Positions 52,263-62,143 of a DNA stretch of 64,000 nt are shown piece after piece. The position numbers and the translations under genes are program-made. The stretch is taken from assembly GCA_009693705.1 (NCBI GenBank), contig SHWS01000004.1, positions 1-64,000 of the forward strand, in the 5' to 3' direction. A model generated the notes under the pieces. That model saw only the letters and a program-made list of their open reading frames with translations, made no database searches and was not told the origin of the DNA. Numbering within the stretch: the first letter of the stretch is position 1; every line of letters begins with the position of its first letter. This stretch comes from Pelagibacteraceae bacterium. GTDB lineage: Bacteria > Pseudomonadota > Alphaproteobacteria > Pelagibacterales > Pelagibacteraceae.

Positions 52263-53005
52263 CCACCGTCTATTAAAATTGATGTACCAGTTATCATTGA
52301 GGATGCTGACGAAGCTAAGAAACAAACAGTTGTGGCTATATCACTTTCGGTTGCTGTTTTACCCATAGGAATTTTATCAATTACCATTTTTTTAAATTTT
52401 TTATTTTTAAAAAATCTTTTAATCATTGGTGTTTCAACAAAAGTTGGTGCAACTGAGTTTACTCTGATGTTTTTTTTTGCAAATTCTATACTCATGCCTT
52501 TGGTTAAACCTTCTATACCAAACTTTGTCATTATATAAATATTTCTTCCACTCATTCCAACATGACCTAGTTGAGAAGACATATTTATTATTGAACCAGG
52601 TCTTTTTTTATTTTTTAGCATTTTTTTAACCACCAACTGTGCTACGTTAAATGCAGCTTTTAGATTTAGATCAATCAAATAATTCATATTTTGTTGTTTA
52701 ATTTTTTCAAATGGCTCAGGAATATTAGTTCCAGCGTTATTAACAAGAATATCAATAATTTTAATCTTGCTTAATTTTTGTTGAAGATCTTCATAATTCA
52801 TTACATCACATTGAATTTTGATCATTTTACCTTTAATTTTTTTAATTTCTTTTTCCAATTTTTCAAGATCTGAGATTGTTCTACTTAATGCGATTACCGT
52901 TGCACCTCCCTCTGATAAAGCAAGACAACAAGCCCTACCAATTCCTTTGCCAGCACCAGTTACCAATGCATATTTATTTTTTAAATTTATTTTTTGTAAA
53001 TACAT
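52247..53005 (-). CDS. short-chain dehydrogenase/reductase (SDR family)
   Basis: This 252-residue NAD(P)-dependent enzyme has the Rossmann motif ALVTGAGKGIGRACCLALSE, the NNAG strand, and catalytic Ser in INMSSQLGHVGM with the Tyr-Lys pair represented by IYIMTKFG. It is complete and unlike the damaged SDR at 14204. The substrate is unknown. The ATG shares a base with the TerC stop, so it lies in the same operon as TerC and the M23 peptidase. Confidence 0.88.
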   Translation of the reverse strand: MYLQKINLKNKYALVTGAGKGIGRACCLALSEGGATVIALSRTISDLEKLEKEIKKIKGKMIKIQCDVMNYEDLQQKLSKIKIIDILVNNAGTNIPEPFEKIKQQNMNYLIDLNLKAAFNVAQLVVKKMLKNKKRPGSIINMSSQLGHVGMSGRNIYIMTKFGIEGLTKGMSIEFAKKNIRVNSVAPTFVETPMIKRFFKNKKFKKMVIDKIPMGKTATESDIATTVCFLASSASSMITGTSILIDGGWTAQ

Positions 53006-53619
53006 TATAAAATTAATATTTTAATATCTGTGTAGATTAAATCAATAGCAACTACCAAGATAGCAACCAATCCAACCCAAGCTATCCATTTATATTCTTT
53101 AATCCATTTCGATATAAGATTGGCTGCTGTTGCCATCAAAATTACTGATAAAGCCAAGCCGAATACTAAAAGGCCATAATGATCACCCGCTGCACCGGCC
53201 ACTCCTAGAACGTTATCTAAACTCATTGTAAAATCCGCTAACAAAATCGTCCAAAGCGCTTTTAAAAAATTTAAATTATCAACTTTAATATCTTCTTTGT
53301 TTTCCAAATTTTCATTTTTTTTAATTACATCAATAAAAAGTTTATAAACTATATAAAGAAGTAATAACCCCCCGATTAATCTTAAACCTTTTATTTGAAG
53401 TAAATACGATGTTAGTAATGTTAAAATAATTCTTAAAATTACTGCACCGCCAATCCCAATGAAAATTATCTTTTTTCTTTGTTCGATAGGAAATTTTGAA
53501 GCAACCATGCCAATTATAATTGCATTATCACCCGCAAGAATAAGATCTATAAAAATAATCTGACCAAGAATTGTTAATTCTTGAGGTGAAAGTAATTCAA
53601 AAAACATCGAACTAGACAT
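53005..53619 (-). CDS. TerC-family integral membrane protein
   Basis: The protein has 204 residues and about six or seven spans. The TerC Asp motifs are present in IDLILAGDNAIIIGM (first half) and DFTMSLDNVLGVAG (second half). TerC/YkoY-type proteins are linked to manganese or other metal handling in secretion. It is the first gene of a minus-strand operon with an SDR and an M23 peptidase. About 200 bases upstream hold no gene. Confidence 0.9.
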   Translation of the reverse strand: MSSSMFFELLSPQELTILGQIIFIDLILAGDNAIIIGMVASKFPIEQRKKIIFIGIGGAVILRIILTLLTSYLLQIKGLRLIGGLLLLYIVYKLFIDVIKKNENLENKEDIKVDNLNFLKALWTILLADFTMSLDNVLGVAGAAGDHYGLLVFGLALSVILMATAANLISKWIKEYKWIAWVGLVAILVVAIDLIYTDIKILIL

Positions 53620-53820
53620 AGCATATACTTATCTTTTTAAGCAATCACAATCTTTGCTAAATCAGTTTAATATTATTAAAGAATGTAATTTTGATTATTG
53701 ATGCTAATTCTTATTTATTTTTAATATTTTGTTATTTACAATATATCTCTAGCAATTAGGTTGTTTCTAAAAATTCATCTTTAATGGACAGGAGAAATTA
53801 AAAGTTTAATATAATTTAAA

Positions 53821-55278
53821 GTGAATCAAGATAAAGTTATATATTCGCAATCAAATTGGGAACTTGCTTCTGTAAATCCAAATTTTAAAAATTGGGATTG
53901 GAAAGATTTATTTTGCTTTTGGGGTGTTAATATACAGAGTATTGTTGGTTTTTCATTGATCACATCTTTTTATACAGCTTATAGTTTAAATGCTTTTGTA
54001 ATTTTGTTTGGTACTATTTTTGGAAGTTTATTGGTATATTTTTTTTCAAACCTGATTGGCAAGCCATCTCAAAAATATGGATTACCTTTTTCAGTCATTT
54101 TAAGATCATCGTTAGGATATAATGCCGCAAGATACCTTGGGCTATTAAGAAGTCTACTTGGTATTTTTTTGTTCGGAATACAAACATATTTTCTGACACA
54201 AGTTTTTACTTACCTTATAAGAATAGCATTATTTACTTTTAATAATCTGATTTTAGAAAATGAAATATTATTAATTTATTACTTAGGATTAAATATTATT
54301 GATTGGGTTTCGTTATTCATTGTCATTTTTTTGCAGGTTTTTTTGTTTAGTCAAGGTATAAATTTTAATAGAAAAATAATTAATATTTCAGCAGTTACAG
54401 TTTATTTGGGCATAATCATATTTTCTTTTATGATTTTTTTTACAAATCCAAAACTTATTATCCAAGCATTTGTAGATATATTTAATTTTAATAATTTTTT
54501 TCAAATAAATAATTTAATTGCATTATTTACAATAGCAGGATTTATCTTTGCATACTTTTCAAATGTAATTTTAAATTTTGGTGATTTTTCGCGTTATGTA
54601 AAAAATGATAAAGAATTAAAAAAAGGTAATTTTAGTTTAATCTTAAATTTAATCTTATTTTCATTTTTTACAGTTTTTTTAGTTTTAGGTGCTGATGTTT
54701 TTTTAAATCAAAAATTTCAAGATCTTGATAAAATTTTAACTAATCCAAGAGATATAATTGCTAAATTTGATAATCTGCAAATTACACTCATAGGTATTTT
54801 TTTCATAATTATTGCTGTTTCTTCAAGCAGTTTAATTGCAAACTTTATTCCATCTCAATATTCGCTAATTAATTTCATTCCAAATAAATTAAGTTTGAAA
54901 AGCTCAAGTTACATTATTGCTGTTTTTAGTTTTCTAGTGGCACTTTTTTGGCCAACTATTTTACAGCCTAGTAGAATCTTTTCACTTTTTAATACTTTGT
55001 CGACTTTATTTGGACCTATTTTTGGAGTTATGATTGCTGATTATTACTTTATTAAAAAAGAAAATTTGAGCAATAAAGATATTAATTCTACTCAATCCGA
55101 TAGTGCATATCATTTTTCTAACGGATGGCATCTTAAAGGAATTTATAGTTTGTTTTTAGGTTTTATCTTTTCGGCGGCAACAATATGGAATAGTAATTTA
55201 ATTTTTATAGAATCATATTCTTGGCTAATGGGGATGTTTATTTCTTTTATAACTTACTATCTTTTAGCAAAAAAATAA
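53821..55278 (+). CDS. NCS1-family nucleobase/allantoin/cytosine permease
   Basis: The protein has 485 residues and 12 predicted spans, with a GTG start at 53821. The opening NPNFKNWDWKDLFCFWGVNI and GFSLITSFYTAYSL mark the NCS1 fold. The loop FGDFSRYVKNDKELKKGNFS is the typical cytoplasmic motif. The substrate could be a pyrimidine, purine, hydantoin or thiamine precursor. No catabolic partner is adjacent. A 200-base region upstream holds only an AGGAG-like site (53793-53797). Confidence 0.85.
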   Translation: MNQDKVIYSQSNWELASVNPNFKNWDWKDLFCFWGVNIQSIVGFSLITSFYTAYSLNAFVILFGTIFGSLLVYFFSNLIGKPSQKYGLPFSVILRSSLGYNAARYLGLLRSLLGIFLFGIQTYFLTQVFTYLIRIALFTFNNLILENEILLIYYLGLNIIDWVSLFIVIFLQVFLFSQGINFNRKIINISAVTVYLGIIIFSFMIFFTNPKLIIQAFVDIFNFNNFFQINNLIALFTIAGFIFAYFSNVILNFGDFSRYVKNDKELKKGNFSLILNLILFSFFTVFLVLGADVFLNQKFQDLDKILTNPRDIIAKFDNLQITLIGIFFIIIAVSSSSLIANFIPSQYSLINFIPNKLSLKSSSYIIAVFSFLVALFWPTILQPSRIFSLFNTLSTLFGPIFGVMIADYYFIKKENLSNKDINSTQSDSAYHFSNGWHLKGIYSLFLGFIFSAATIWNSNLIFIESYSWLMGMFISFITYYLLAKK

Positions 55279-55363
55279 TTATTGTTAATTTTTTTTAATT
55301 AAAAAAATTTAACTTAAACACTTTTTCAATTTAATTTTATTAAAATTCTTTATGTATATTATT

Positions 55364-55480
55364 TTAAGGTAAGTTGACTACTTTATCATATTGATTCATA
55401 TTGTTTTTTTTAGATGCATATGGCATTGAAATCATTATGGACCAATAAATTAATAATATAAAAATGGAAATTAGTTTCAT
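55364..55480 (-). CDS. possible small exported peptide
   Basis: A 38-residue frame from ATG 55480 reads MKLISIFILLIYWSIMISMP, then YASKKNNMNQYDK and a short tail. The N-terminus resembles a signal peptide with a cleavage-like PYA near residue 22. AAGGA lies immediately before the ATG, too close for a normal ribosome site. It is the only candidate gene in the 280-base gap after the NCS1 permease. Evidence is weak. Confidence 0.3.
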   Translation of the reverse strand: MKLISIFILLIYWSIMISMPYASKKNNMNQYDKVVNLP

Positions 55481-55560
55481 TCCTTAAAATTAGCCATAAA
55501 TATAGATTTTATCTTGTTTAAATCTTGTCTAAAAAGTGTATTTAAAAAATTAAAAATATA

Positions 55561-56202
55561 ATGACAAATTTTTTTAAACTAATATTAGCAGCGATATTTT
55601 GTATTCAATCAGCATCAGCTGATGTTGTTAAGGTTTTTGATTTTACCAAAGAGGAATTTGAGACATTAAAAGTAAAGAAAATAAAGGGCGAAACCTTATG
55701 GTCTTTAGGATCAAACGAAAATGGTAATTTCATTAGATCGGAAGCAGAAGGAGTAGGCTCTTTTCTTGCCAAGGAAACTTTCGTCGACTTAAATAAAACG
55801 CCTTTTTTAAACATCACTTGGAAAGTAGAAAAAAATTTGCCAGGTATTGTTGAAAATTCCAAAAAAAGTCACGATTACGCAGCAAGAGTCTTGGTTGCTA
55901 TAAAAACTGGTTCAACAGCACTCTCTAATAGGGCTATGAATTACGTATTTTCTAGTAACAATAATATAAATGATAGTTGGCAAAGCCCTTTCACCAAAAA
56001 ATCAGTAGATTACATTTTGTCGACCACTAAACTGAATTTTAATGAATGGGTCACAGTTAAAGTCAATGTGAAGCAACATTTTAAAAAATTTTATAATTTG
56101 GATATTGATAAAATAGATGCTATCGCCCTTATGACAGACACAGATAACACTGGATTAAAAGCAATTGCTTATTTTCAAAATATATACTTTTCCAAAGAAT
56201 AA
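55561..56202 (+). CDS. DUF3047 domain exported protein
   Basis: This 213-residue protein has a signal peptide (cleavage near ASA, about residue 20). The DUF3047 fold shows FLNITWKVEKNLPG, SHDYAARVLVAIKTG and AIALMTDTDNTG. Family members occur in many Gram-negative bacteria; the function is unknown. The mature protein is beta-rich and probably periplasmic. It ends directly against a small membrane peptide on the other strand. Confidence 0.85.
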   Translation: MTNFFKLILAAIFCIQSASADVVKVFDFTKEEFETLKVKKIKGETLWSLGSNENGNFIRSEAEGVGSFLAKETFVDLNKTPFLNITWKVEKNLPGIVENSKKSHDYAARVLVAIKTGSTALSNRAMNYVFSSNNNINDSWQSPFTKKSVDYILSTTKLNFNEWVTVKVNVKQHFKKFYNLDIDKIDAIALMTDTDNTGLKAIAYFQNIYFSKE

Positions 56203-56343
56203 TTAAATCTTCAAATATTTTTTTAAACCAATGGTCATAAAAGATAAAAGTATAGATAAAATAACGTCTTGAAATGGCGAAGCATTCGGAAAACCAAAAT
56301 TCCACAACACAACTCCTAATAACCAAATAATATAAATTTTCAT
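56203..56343 (-). CDS. 46-residue small two-segment membrane protein
   Basis: The frame from ATG 56343 reads MKIYIIWLLGVVLWNFGFPN, then ASPFQDVILSILLSFMTIG and a basic end (KKYLKI). Two hydrophobic segments flank a polar turn. Its stop (56203-56205) abuts the DUF3047 stop (56200-56202). Similar LWNFG..ASP peptides are, to my memory, found in related marine alphaproteobacteria. No Shine-Dalgarno sequence is evident. Confidence 0.55.
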   Translation of the reverse strand: MKIYIIWLLGVVLWNFGFPNASPFQDVILSILLSFMTIGLKKYLKI

Positions 56344-56400
56344 TTAATAAATTATAACTTAGTTTCTGTTAAATAATTAGTTTTTTTGATAAAAGAATTT

Positions 56401-56823
56401 ATGCATAAAAATTTTTACTACAAGCTAAAAGTATACTACGAGGATACCGACGCTGGAGGTATTGTTTACTATGCAAATTATTTAAAATTTCTTGAAAGAG
56501 CAAGAACAGAGGCTTTACTAACATTTGGATTTAGTAATACTAAAATAAAAAATGAATTTGATTGTCATATAATCGTTAAATCTTGCAACATTGAATATAA
56601 AAAATCGGCAGTATTAGAGGATCAATTAAACATCAGAACTTTTGTTAAATCAGTAACAAATACCTCTTTTATTATGAATCAAATTATTACTAGAGATGAA
56701 GTTCTTATTGTTGAGGCTAAAATTCATTTAGTTTTTGTTAATAAAAAAGGTAAGCCAATTAAAGTTCCTGATTCAATTTTTAAAAACTTTAAACCTTATT
56801 TTTGTGAAAGTATTAAAATCTAG
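56401..56823 (+). CDS. ybgC: acyl-CoA thioesterase, YbgC/FadM family (hot-dog fold)
   Basis: The protein has 140 residues from ATG 56401; an in-frame TTG at 56386 would add five residues. The catalytic YYEDTDAGGIVYYANYLKF and ERARTEALLTFGF segments define the tol-pal-associated YbgC thioesterases. It cleaves short acyl-CoAs or acts on phospholipid precursors. No tolQRA genes follow here. It is convergent with the uracil-DNA glycosylase gene and overlaps its 3' end by 11 bases. Confidence 0.9.
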   Translation: MHKNFYYKLKVYYEDTDAGGIVYYANYLKFLERARTEALLTFGFSNTKIKNEFDCHIIVKSCNIEYKKSAVLEDQLNIRTFVKSVTNTSFIMNQIITRDEVLIVEAKIHLVFVNKKGKPIKVPDSIFKNFKPYFCESIKI

Positions 56824-57487
56824 CTAATTTTTTAGCTTTTTTTAATAAAGCAATCATCATTGATGACGTAATAATTTTTCTATTAAAATTTCTAGGACTA
56901 GGATGATAGCAACATATTAAAAATATATTATCAGGTAATAAATAAGTATTTCCATGTTTAAAAATTATTTTTTTATCTTTTTTATATATTTTGTTATAAA
57001 ATTTAAGGCAATTATCAAAAGCTACTTTACCCAGTGTAATAATAACTTTTAATTTTTTTAAATTTTTTATTTCATTATCAAAATATATTGAGCAATTATT
57101 TAGCTCTTCTTTAAGTGGTTTATCTCCTGGAGGTACACATTTTAAAATATTTGTTATGTAGGCATAATTTAACTTTAAATCATCATAAATATGATTAGAA
57201 AATAATTGATTAGAAAGATTTACTTTATGTAAACATTTAAATAAAAATTCACCAGATTTATCACCTGTGAAGGCTCGACCAGTTCTATTTCCTCCATGTG
57301 CGGCCGGAGCTAATCCTAATATCATAATTTTTGCATTATTATCACCAAATCCGGGAACTGGTTTTGACCAATAAGTTTCTTTAATATTTTTTTTTCTTTT
57401 TTTTATAGATATTTCTTTTATAAAATTAATTAATCTCGGACATTTATTGCATTTAATAATTTTTTTATTTAAGTTTTCAAAGTTCAT
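56813..57487 (-). CDS. udgB: family 5 uracil-DNA glycosylase (UdgB type)
   Basis: This 224-residue DNA-repair glycosylase has motif A as GLAPAAHGGNRTGRAFTGD, the family 5 form that lacks the polar residue of families 1 and 4. Cysteines 13 and 16 (CNKCPRL) with two later ones (LKCVPPGD and LNNC) form the 4Fe-4S site. The C-terminal motif B is CCYHPSPRNF. It removes uracil and some other damaged bases. About 195 bases upstream hold no gene. Confidence 0.88.
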   Translation of the reverse strand: MNFENLNKKIIKCNKCPRLINFIKEISIKKRKKNIKETYWSKPVPGFGDNNAKIMILGLAPAAHGGNRTGRAFTGDKSGEFLFKCLHKVNLSNQLFSNHIYDDLKLNYAYITNILKCVPPGDKPLKEELNNCSIYFDNEIKNLKKLKVIITLGKVAFDNCLKFYNKIYKKDKKIIFKHGNTYLLPDNIFLICCYHPSPRNFNRKIITSSMMIALLKKAKKLARF

Positions 57488-57682
57488 TCTCGCAAATAAA
57501 AAGTTTTCATTTTAATGATTATATGTATTATTAATACAGTTAAAGTTATTTTATAAAAATTTATAAAGAAAATTAAAAATTGTTTAAAAGATTTTTAAGA
57601 TCTTTAAAAAAAATTTTTAAATAGTAAGATTAATAAAAATTAAAATAGTAAGTTTTAGTATCTAAAAAAAAATAAAGTAATT

Positions 57683-57871
57683 ATGTCCTCAAAAAAAGCC
57701 ATGAAGCAAGCTCAAAAGTTGGGTTATGCAAAACATAGAAGTAATTTTAATAATACTAAGAATTTACTTCATAAGCCAGATCTTAATAAGATGTCAAAAG
57801 ATAAAAAAGACCAAATGAAAGATAAAAGAATTAAAAATTTAAATATACAAAAAAACAAATTTTTTACTTAA
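57683..57871 (+). CDS. small basic protein, unknown function
   Basis: The 62-residue product (MSSKKAMKQAQKLGYAKHRS, then a Lys/Asn/Asp-rich, probably helical sequence) has no motif that I recognise. It is basic overall and lacks a signal or membrane span. Its composition recalls small nucleic-acid-associated proteins, but there is no evidence. The upstream 195 bases are A/T-rich and hold a TTTTTAAGATC inverted stretch. Confidence 0.5.
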   Translation: MSSKKAMKQAQKLGYAKHRSNFNNTKNLLHKPDLNKMSKDKKDQMKDKRIKNLNIQKNKFFT

Positions 57872-57910
57872 AAAATTTTTGATTAATAAGTTATTGAAGT
57901 ATTAAAATAT

Positions 57911-58072
57911 TTATTTTTTTTCTGTTAAAAATAATCCTACCAGAAATAAAATTGTCCAAACAATTCCTATTAATGCTTTTGGACTTGTTTCAGCACTCCA
58001 TAAATCTAGAATTAAAGCTCCAAAAATTAAACCAACTATGTATACTATAATTAAAATATTTGATTTATTCAT
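57911..58072 (-). CDS. 53-residue small membrane protein coupled to DUF1289
   Basis: The frame from ATG 58072 reads MNKSNILIIVYIVGLIFGAL, then ILDLWSAETSPKALIGIV and WTILFLVGLFLTEKK. Two spans are predicted with a short polar connection. It overlaps the end of the DUF1289 gene by eight bases on the same strand, which strongly suggests a coupled operon. I recognise no family. Confidence 0.65.
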   Translation of the reverse strand: MNKSNILIIVYIVGLIFGALILDLWSAETSPKALIGIVWTILFLVGLFLTEKK

Positions 58073-58316
58073 TTTTTAAACTTTCTTTATATAGAGATAT
58101 TCCATTTTTTATTTTGTGATTATATGATTCATTAAAACTGTCTAATTGCCAGCCGGTTAATCTTTTTCTAATAATTTCAAGGTTAGTTTTTTTCCATTCT
58201 TCAGTAGTACCTTCTAGTTTCCACATTTTTTTCTCATCATTGTTTCGACCACATCCATAACAATATCCAGTTCGAGGGTCTGTTTTGCAAATACTGACAC
58301 AGGGTGAAATAATCAT
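58065..58316 (-). CDS. DUF1289 domain protein (Fe-S or zinc-binding)
   Basis: This 83-residue protein starts MIISPCVSICKTDPRTGYC and continues YGCGRNNDEKKMWKLE, the DUF1289 cysteine pattern (four Cys). The domain is common in proteobacteria, with unknown function. Its downstream partner is the 53-residue membrane protein. It lies 100 bases from the divergent tRNA-Leu gene. Confidence 0.88.
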   Translation of the reverse strand: MIISPCVSICKTDPRTGYCYGCGRNNDEKKMWKLEGTTEEWKKTNLEIIRKRLTGWQLDSFNESYNHKIKNGISLYKESLKNE

Positions 58317-58416
58317 TTTTGAATTTCTATATTATTTATATTGCAAAACATATTAATTTAACAATATTTGTCATTGGACAAATACTTTCAATAATATATA
58401 AAAACACGTAATTCAT

Positions 58417-58501
58417 GGGCTGGTGGCGAAACTGGCAGACGCACCTGCCTTAGGAGCAGGCTCCGAAAGGAATGAGAGTTCAAATCTCTCTCAGCCCACC
58501 A
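58417..58501 (+). tRNA. tRNA-Leu(UAG)
   Basis: An 85-base class II tRNA. The acceptor stem GGGCTGG pairs with TCAGCCC, with a discriminator A and encoded CCA (58499-58501). The anticodon stem CCTGC/GCAGG encloses CTTAGGA, giving anticodon TAG for CUA-type codons (UAG reads CUN). The variable arm is long (about CTCCGAAAGGAAT) as expected for Leu, and the T-arm is GAGAG-TTCAAAT-CTCTC. It stands alone, upstream of tig. Confidence 0.96.
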
Positions 58502-58617
58502 AAATTAATAATTAATTTATGAAACTTTAATTTGATGAATTACAAAAAAAGTATAATATTTTATACATAATTAATTTTTTGTGCGTTTATTAATCATTAG
58601 ACCTACCAATAAAATTT

Positions 58618-60081
58618 ATGAAAGTTACAATAGAGAATAAAAAGGGCCTTTATAAAGATCTTAAAGTTTTTATAGAAAAAGAAACGATGAACTCATACAT
58701 GGATGAGAAGTATGAAGAAATAAAAGGAACAGTTGCTTTAAAAGGTTTTAGACCAGGCAAAGTTCCTAAAGAAATTTTAAAAAGACAATTTGGTAAAGCA
58801 ATTTTTGGTGAAGTGCTGGATAAAGTGCTAAAAGATACCACCAACAAAGTGCTTGAAGAGAATAAAATTAAACCAGCTGGCCAACCTAAACTGGATCTTA
58901 AAACTTTTGGTGAGGATAAAGATTTAGAATATGTAATTTCTGTAACAGAACTACCTAAGGTAGAAATAAAATCATTAGATGATATTAAGGTTGATCAATA
59001 TATTGTTAAAATTGATTCAACTGAGACCGATAAGAGAATTAATCAAATTGCAAAAAATCAACCAAATTTTAAAGATGTCACTGCTGAAACTAAAGCTACA
59101 GAAGGAGATTTAGTTATATTCGATTATAAAGCTACTGTAGATAATAAAGATTTTAAAGGCAATGAAGGTAAAAATGTTCAATTAACTTTAGGCACAGATC
59201 TATTTTTAAAAGGATTTGATAAACAATTAATAGGTGCTAAAAAAGATGATGAAAAAATTGTTGATGCAACATTGCCAGAAAATTTTCCTGTAAAAGAGTT
59301 GGCTAATAAAAAAGCTAAATTTACTTGTAAAGTTATAAATATTAAAAATCGAGAAGACGTAATAGTTAATGATGAATTTGCAAAAAATTTAGGAGCAAAA
59401 GATTTAAATGATCTAAAATTTTTAATTTCAAAACAAATAAATGACGAATATAAAAACGCACTCAATCAATTATCTAAAAATAAAATTCTTGCAGAAATTG
59501 AAAAATTTAAAGTAGATGAAATTCCTGAAAATTTAATTGAAGAAGAGGTAAAAATTCTCTCCGAGGGTATGACGGATGATGAGATAAAAAAAGATAAAAT
59601 AAAATTTCAAGAAACTGCAAAAAAAAGAATTAAAGTTGGTTTAATTTTAAATGAATTTGGTGAACAAAATAACATAAAAGTAACAGAACAAGAAATTCAA
59701 GCAGAAATACAAAAACAATTAAGAATGATGCCTGGACAAGAAAAAATGGTAATTGATTTTTATCAAAAAAATCCATCTGCTGTTGCAAGTTTAAGAGGAA
59801 CTGTTTATGAGGAAAAAATTATCGAAAAAATTATAGAAAAAGCTAAAGTTAACAAAAAAGAGATATCTCAAGATCAGGCTGAAAAAATTTTAAAAGAATC
59901 TCATAATCATGATCACAACCATGATCATGACCATAGCCATAATCATGAACATGATAATAAAAAAAATATAGAGGTAGAAAAAAATATTAAGACAACAGCT
60001 CTAACAGAAAAAAAACCATCAGAAAAAACCACAAAAATTAAGTCTTCATCTGATAAAATAAAAAAAGTTAGCAAAAAGTAA
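58618..60081 (+). CDS. tig: trigger factor with a histidine-rich C-terminal tail
   Basis: This 487-residue ribosome-bound chaperone has the ribosome-docking [17 protein letters not shown], a PPIase domain (about 155-245) and the C-terminal arm. After residue 428 an alternating His run (nine His, every second residue, from 429 to 445) is followed by a Lys/Ser/Thr-rich end. Ordinary trigger factors lack this run. It may bind Ni, Zn or Cu. The gene heads the tig-clpP-clpX-lon group typical of proteobacteria. Confidence 0.95.
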   Translation: MKVTIENKKGLYKDLKVFIEKETMNSYMDEKYEEIKGTVALKGFRPGKVPKEILKRQFGKAIFGEVLDKVLKDTTNKVLEENKIKPAGQPKLDLKTFGEDKDLEYVISVTELPKVEIKSLDDIKVDQYIVKIDSTETDKRINQIAKNQPNFKDVTAETKATEGDLVIFDYKATVDNKDFKGNEGKNVQLTLGTDLFLKGFDKQLIGAKKDDEKIVDATLPENFPVKELANKKAKFTCKVINIKNREDVIVNDEFAKNLGAKDLNDLKFLISKQINDEYKNALNQLSKNKILAEIEKFKVDEIPENLIEEEVKILSEGMTDDEIKKDKIKFQETAKKRIKVGLILNEFGEQNNIKVTEQEIQAEIQKQLRMMPGQEKMVIDFYQKNPSAVASLRGTVYEEKIIEKIIEKAKVNKKEISQDQAEKILKESHNHDHNHDHDHSHNHEHDNKKNIEVEKNIKTTALTEKKPSEKTTKIKSSSDKIKKVSKK

Positions 60082-60113
60082 TCTCTGGTTGTATAAGTAA
60101 CTCGAATCATTTT

Positions 60114-60725
60114 ATGACAGCTAAAATTTACGAACATATGAATAACTTAATCCCTATGGTTGTGGAGCAATCTAGTAGGGGTGAAAGAGCGTATGATATT
60201 TATTCACGACTTTTAAAAGAAAGAATTATTTTTTTAACAGGCCAGATTAATGATAATATTTCATCTTTAGTCACAGCTCAGCTTTTATTTTTAGAAGCTG
60301 AAGATCCAAAAAAAGAAATTTATTTATATATAAATAGTCCTGGCGGCTTAGTTACAGCGGGACTTGGTATTTATGATACTATGCAATATGTCAAACCAGA
60401 CATTTCAACTTTATGCATTGGTCAAGCCGCATCAATGGGTTCATTTTTGCTTGCTGCTGGCGCTAAAGGAAAAAGATTTTCCTTACCGAATTCTAGAATA
60501 ATGGTTCATCAACCTTCAGCGGGTTTTCAAGGACAAGCAACTGATATCGAAATTCACGCAAAAGAAGTTTTAGCTTTAAAAAAAAGACTCAATGAAATTT
60601 ATTCTAAACATACCGGAAAATCTGTTGAGGAAATAAAATCTGCCTTGGAAAGAGATAACTTTATGACAGCAGATGTTGCAAAATTGTTTGGACTTGTAGA
60701 CGAAGTAGTAGAAAAAAGATCTTAG
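60114..60725 (+). CDS. clpP: ATP-dependent Clp protease proteolytic subunit
   Basis: This 203-residue serine protease has the catalytic triad S107 (GQAASMGSF), H132 (MVHQPSAGF) and D181 (ERDNFMTA). It forms a tetradecamer with ClpX or ClpA. The start at 60114 is taken because of the in-frame ATG, and a second ATG at 60138 would remove eight residues. It follows tig with 32 bases between. Confidence 0.96.
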   Translation: MTAKIYEHMNNLIPMVVEQSSRGERAYDIYSRLLKERIIFLTGQINDNISSLVTAQLLFLEAEDPKKEIYLYINSPGGLVTAGLGIYDTMQYVKPDISTLCIGQAASMGSFLLAAGAKGKRFSLPNSRIMVHQPSAGFQGQATDIEIHAKEVLALKKRLNEIYSKHTGKSVEEIKSALERDNFMTADVAKLFGLVDEVVEKRS

Positions 60726-60814
60726 TATACCATATATAGAATTCTTCATAATAGCATCTTGATTAGTATCAGTCTTTTATAATAATGTATTAAAATTGAT
60801 TCGTTTTAAAAATT

Positions 60815-62083
60815 ATGAACACTACAAATAAAAATATTCTATATTGCTCTTTCTGCGGTAAAAGTCAGCACGAAGTAAGAAAGCTTATAGCTGGTCCAAC
60901 AGTATTTATATGTGATGAGTGTGTTGAATTGTGTATGGATATTATTAAGGAAGAAAGCAAAGATACTTTTATTAAACACCAGGATGGTCTTCCATCTCCA
61001 AAAGAAATTTGTGCAGTATTAGATGACTATGTAATAGGACAAGAGCATGCAAAAAAAGTTTTATCTGTTGCGGTTCATAATCATTACAAAAGATTAAACT
61101 ATGAGAGCAAAACTAGTAAAACAGTTGAACTCTCTAAATCAAACATTCTTTTAGTTGGACCAACTGGTTGTGGTAAAACATTACTAGCTCAAACGCTCGC
61201 TAGAATTTTAGATGTACCATTTACCATGGCTGATGCAACTACATTAACTGAAGCAGGCTATGTTGGTGAAGATGTTGAAAATATAATTTTGAAATTATTA
61301 CAAGCTGCTGATTACAACGTTGAAAAAGCGCAAAGAGGAATTGTTTATATTGATGAAGTGGACAAGATAAGTAGAAAATCTGAAAATCCTTCTATTACCA
61401 GAGATGTTTCTGGAGAGGGTGTTCAACAAGCATTATTAAAAATTATGGAAGGAACTGTTGCGAGTGTGCCACCTCAGGGTGGCAGAAAACATCCTCAACA
61501 AGAATTCCTACAAGTTGATACTACTAATATATTGTTTATATGTGGAGGTGCATTTGCTGGGTTAGAAAAAATCATATCTCAAAGAGACAAAGGGACTTCA
61601 ATTGGCTTTGGAGCAGATGTTAAAAATACACAGGATAAAACCACTGGAGAGTGGATGAAAAGTTTAGAGCCTGAAGATTTACTTAAATATGGCTTAATAC
61701 CAGAATTTATAGGAAGATTGCCAATGATAGCCTCATTAGAAGATTTAGATGAAAAATCTTTAATTAAAATATTGCAGGAACCTAAAAATTCACTTGTTAA
61801 ACAATATCAGGAATTGTTTAAGCTCGATGGTGCAAAACTTACTTTTAAAGAAAATGCTTTAAAAGAAATAGCGTTTAGAGCAATAAAGAAAAAAACAGGC
61901 GCCAGAGGTTTACGATCAATATTAGAAAATATTTTATTAAAAACCATGTACAATTTACCGAGTGAAGAGAATATTGAAGAGGTTATTGTTGACGTTGCCG
62001 CAGCAAAAGGGCAGTCTCAACCTATTATTGTTCATTCAAAAAATGACAATAAATCTAAATCAACTAAGGTATCAGCGGCTTAA
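60815..62083 (+). CDS. clpX: ATP-dependent Clp protease ATP-binding subunit
   Basis: This 422-residue AAA+ unfoldase has an N-terminal zinc domain with C11, C14, C33 and C36. Walker A is GPTGCGKT (115-122) and Walker B is [10 protein letters not shown]. The IGF-type loop that docks on ClpP appears as SIGFGADVK. Its C-terminal tail is short and polar. It is next to clpP, its partner, and ahead of lon. Confidence 0.97.
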   Translation: MNTTNKNILYCSFCGKSQHEVRKLIAGPTVFICDECVELCMDIIKEESKDTFIKHQDGLPSPKEICAVLDDYVIGQEHAKKVLSVAVHNHYKRLNYESKTSKTVELSKSNILLVGPTGCGKTLLAQTLARILDVPFTMADATTLTEAGYVGEDVENIILKLLQAADYNVEKAQRGIVYIDEVDKISRKSENPSITRDVSGEGVQQALLKIMEGTVASVPPQGGRKHPQQEFLQVDTTNILFICGGAFAGLEKIISQRDKGTSIGFGADVKNTQDKTTGEWMKSLEPEDLLKYGLIPEFIGRLPMIASLEDLDEKSLIKILQEPKNSLVKQYQELFKLDGAKLTFKENALKEIAFRAIKKKTGARGLRSILENILLKTMYNLPSEENIEEVIVDVAAAKGQSQPIIVHSKNDNKSKSTKVSAA

Positions 62084-62143
62084 TAGCCTTAATAACTTAC
62101 AAAAACCTATTGCAAAATTAAATATAATAACCATATTTGTAAT

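Noticed and set aside
59178-59465. 95-codon minus-strand frame inside tig
   Set aside because: It is the antisense of a conserved trigger-factor region, Ser/Phe-rich as expected for reversed Lys/Glu codons.
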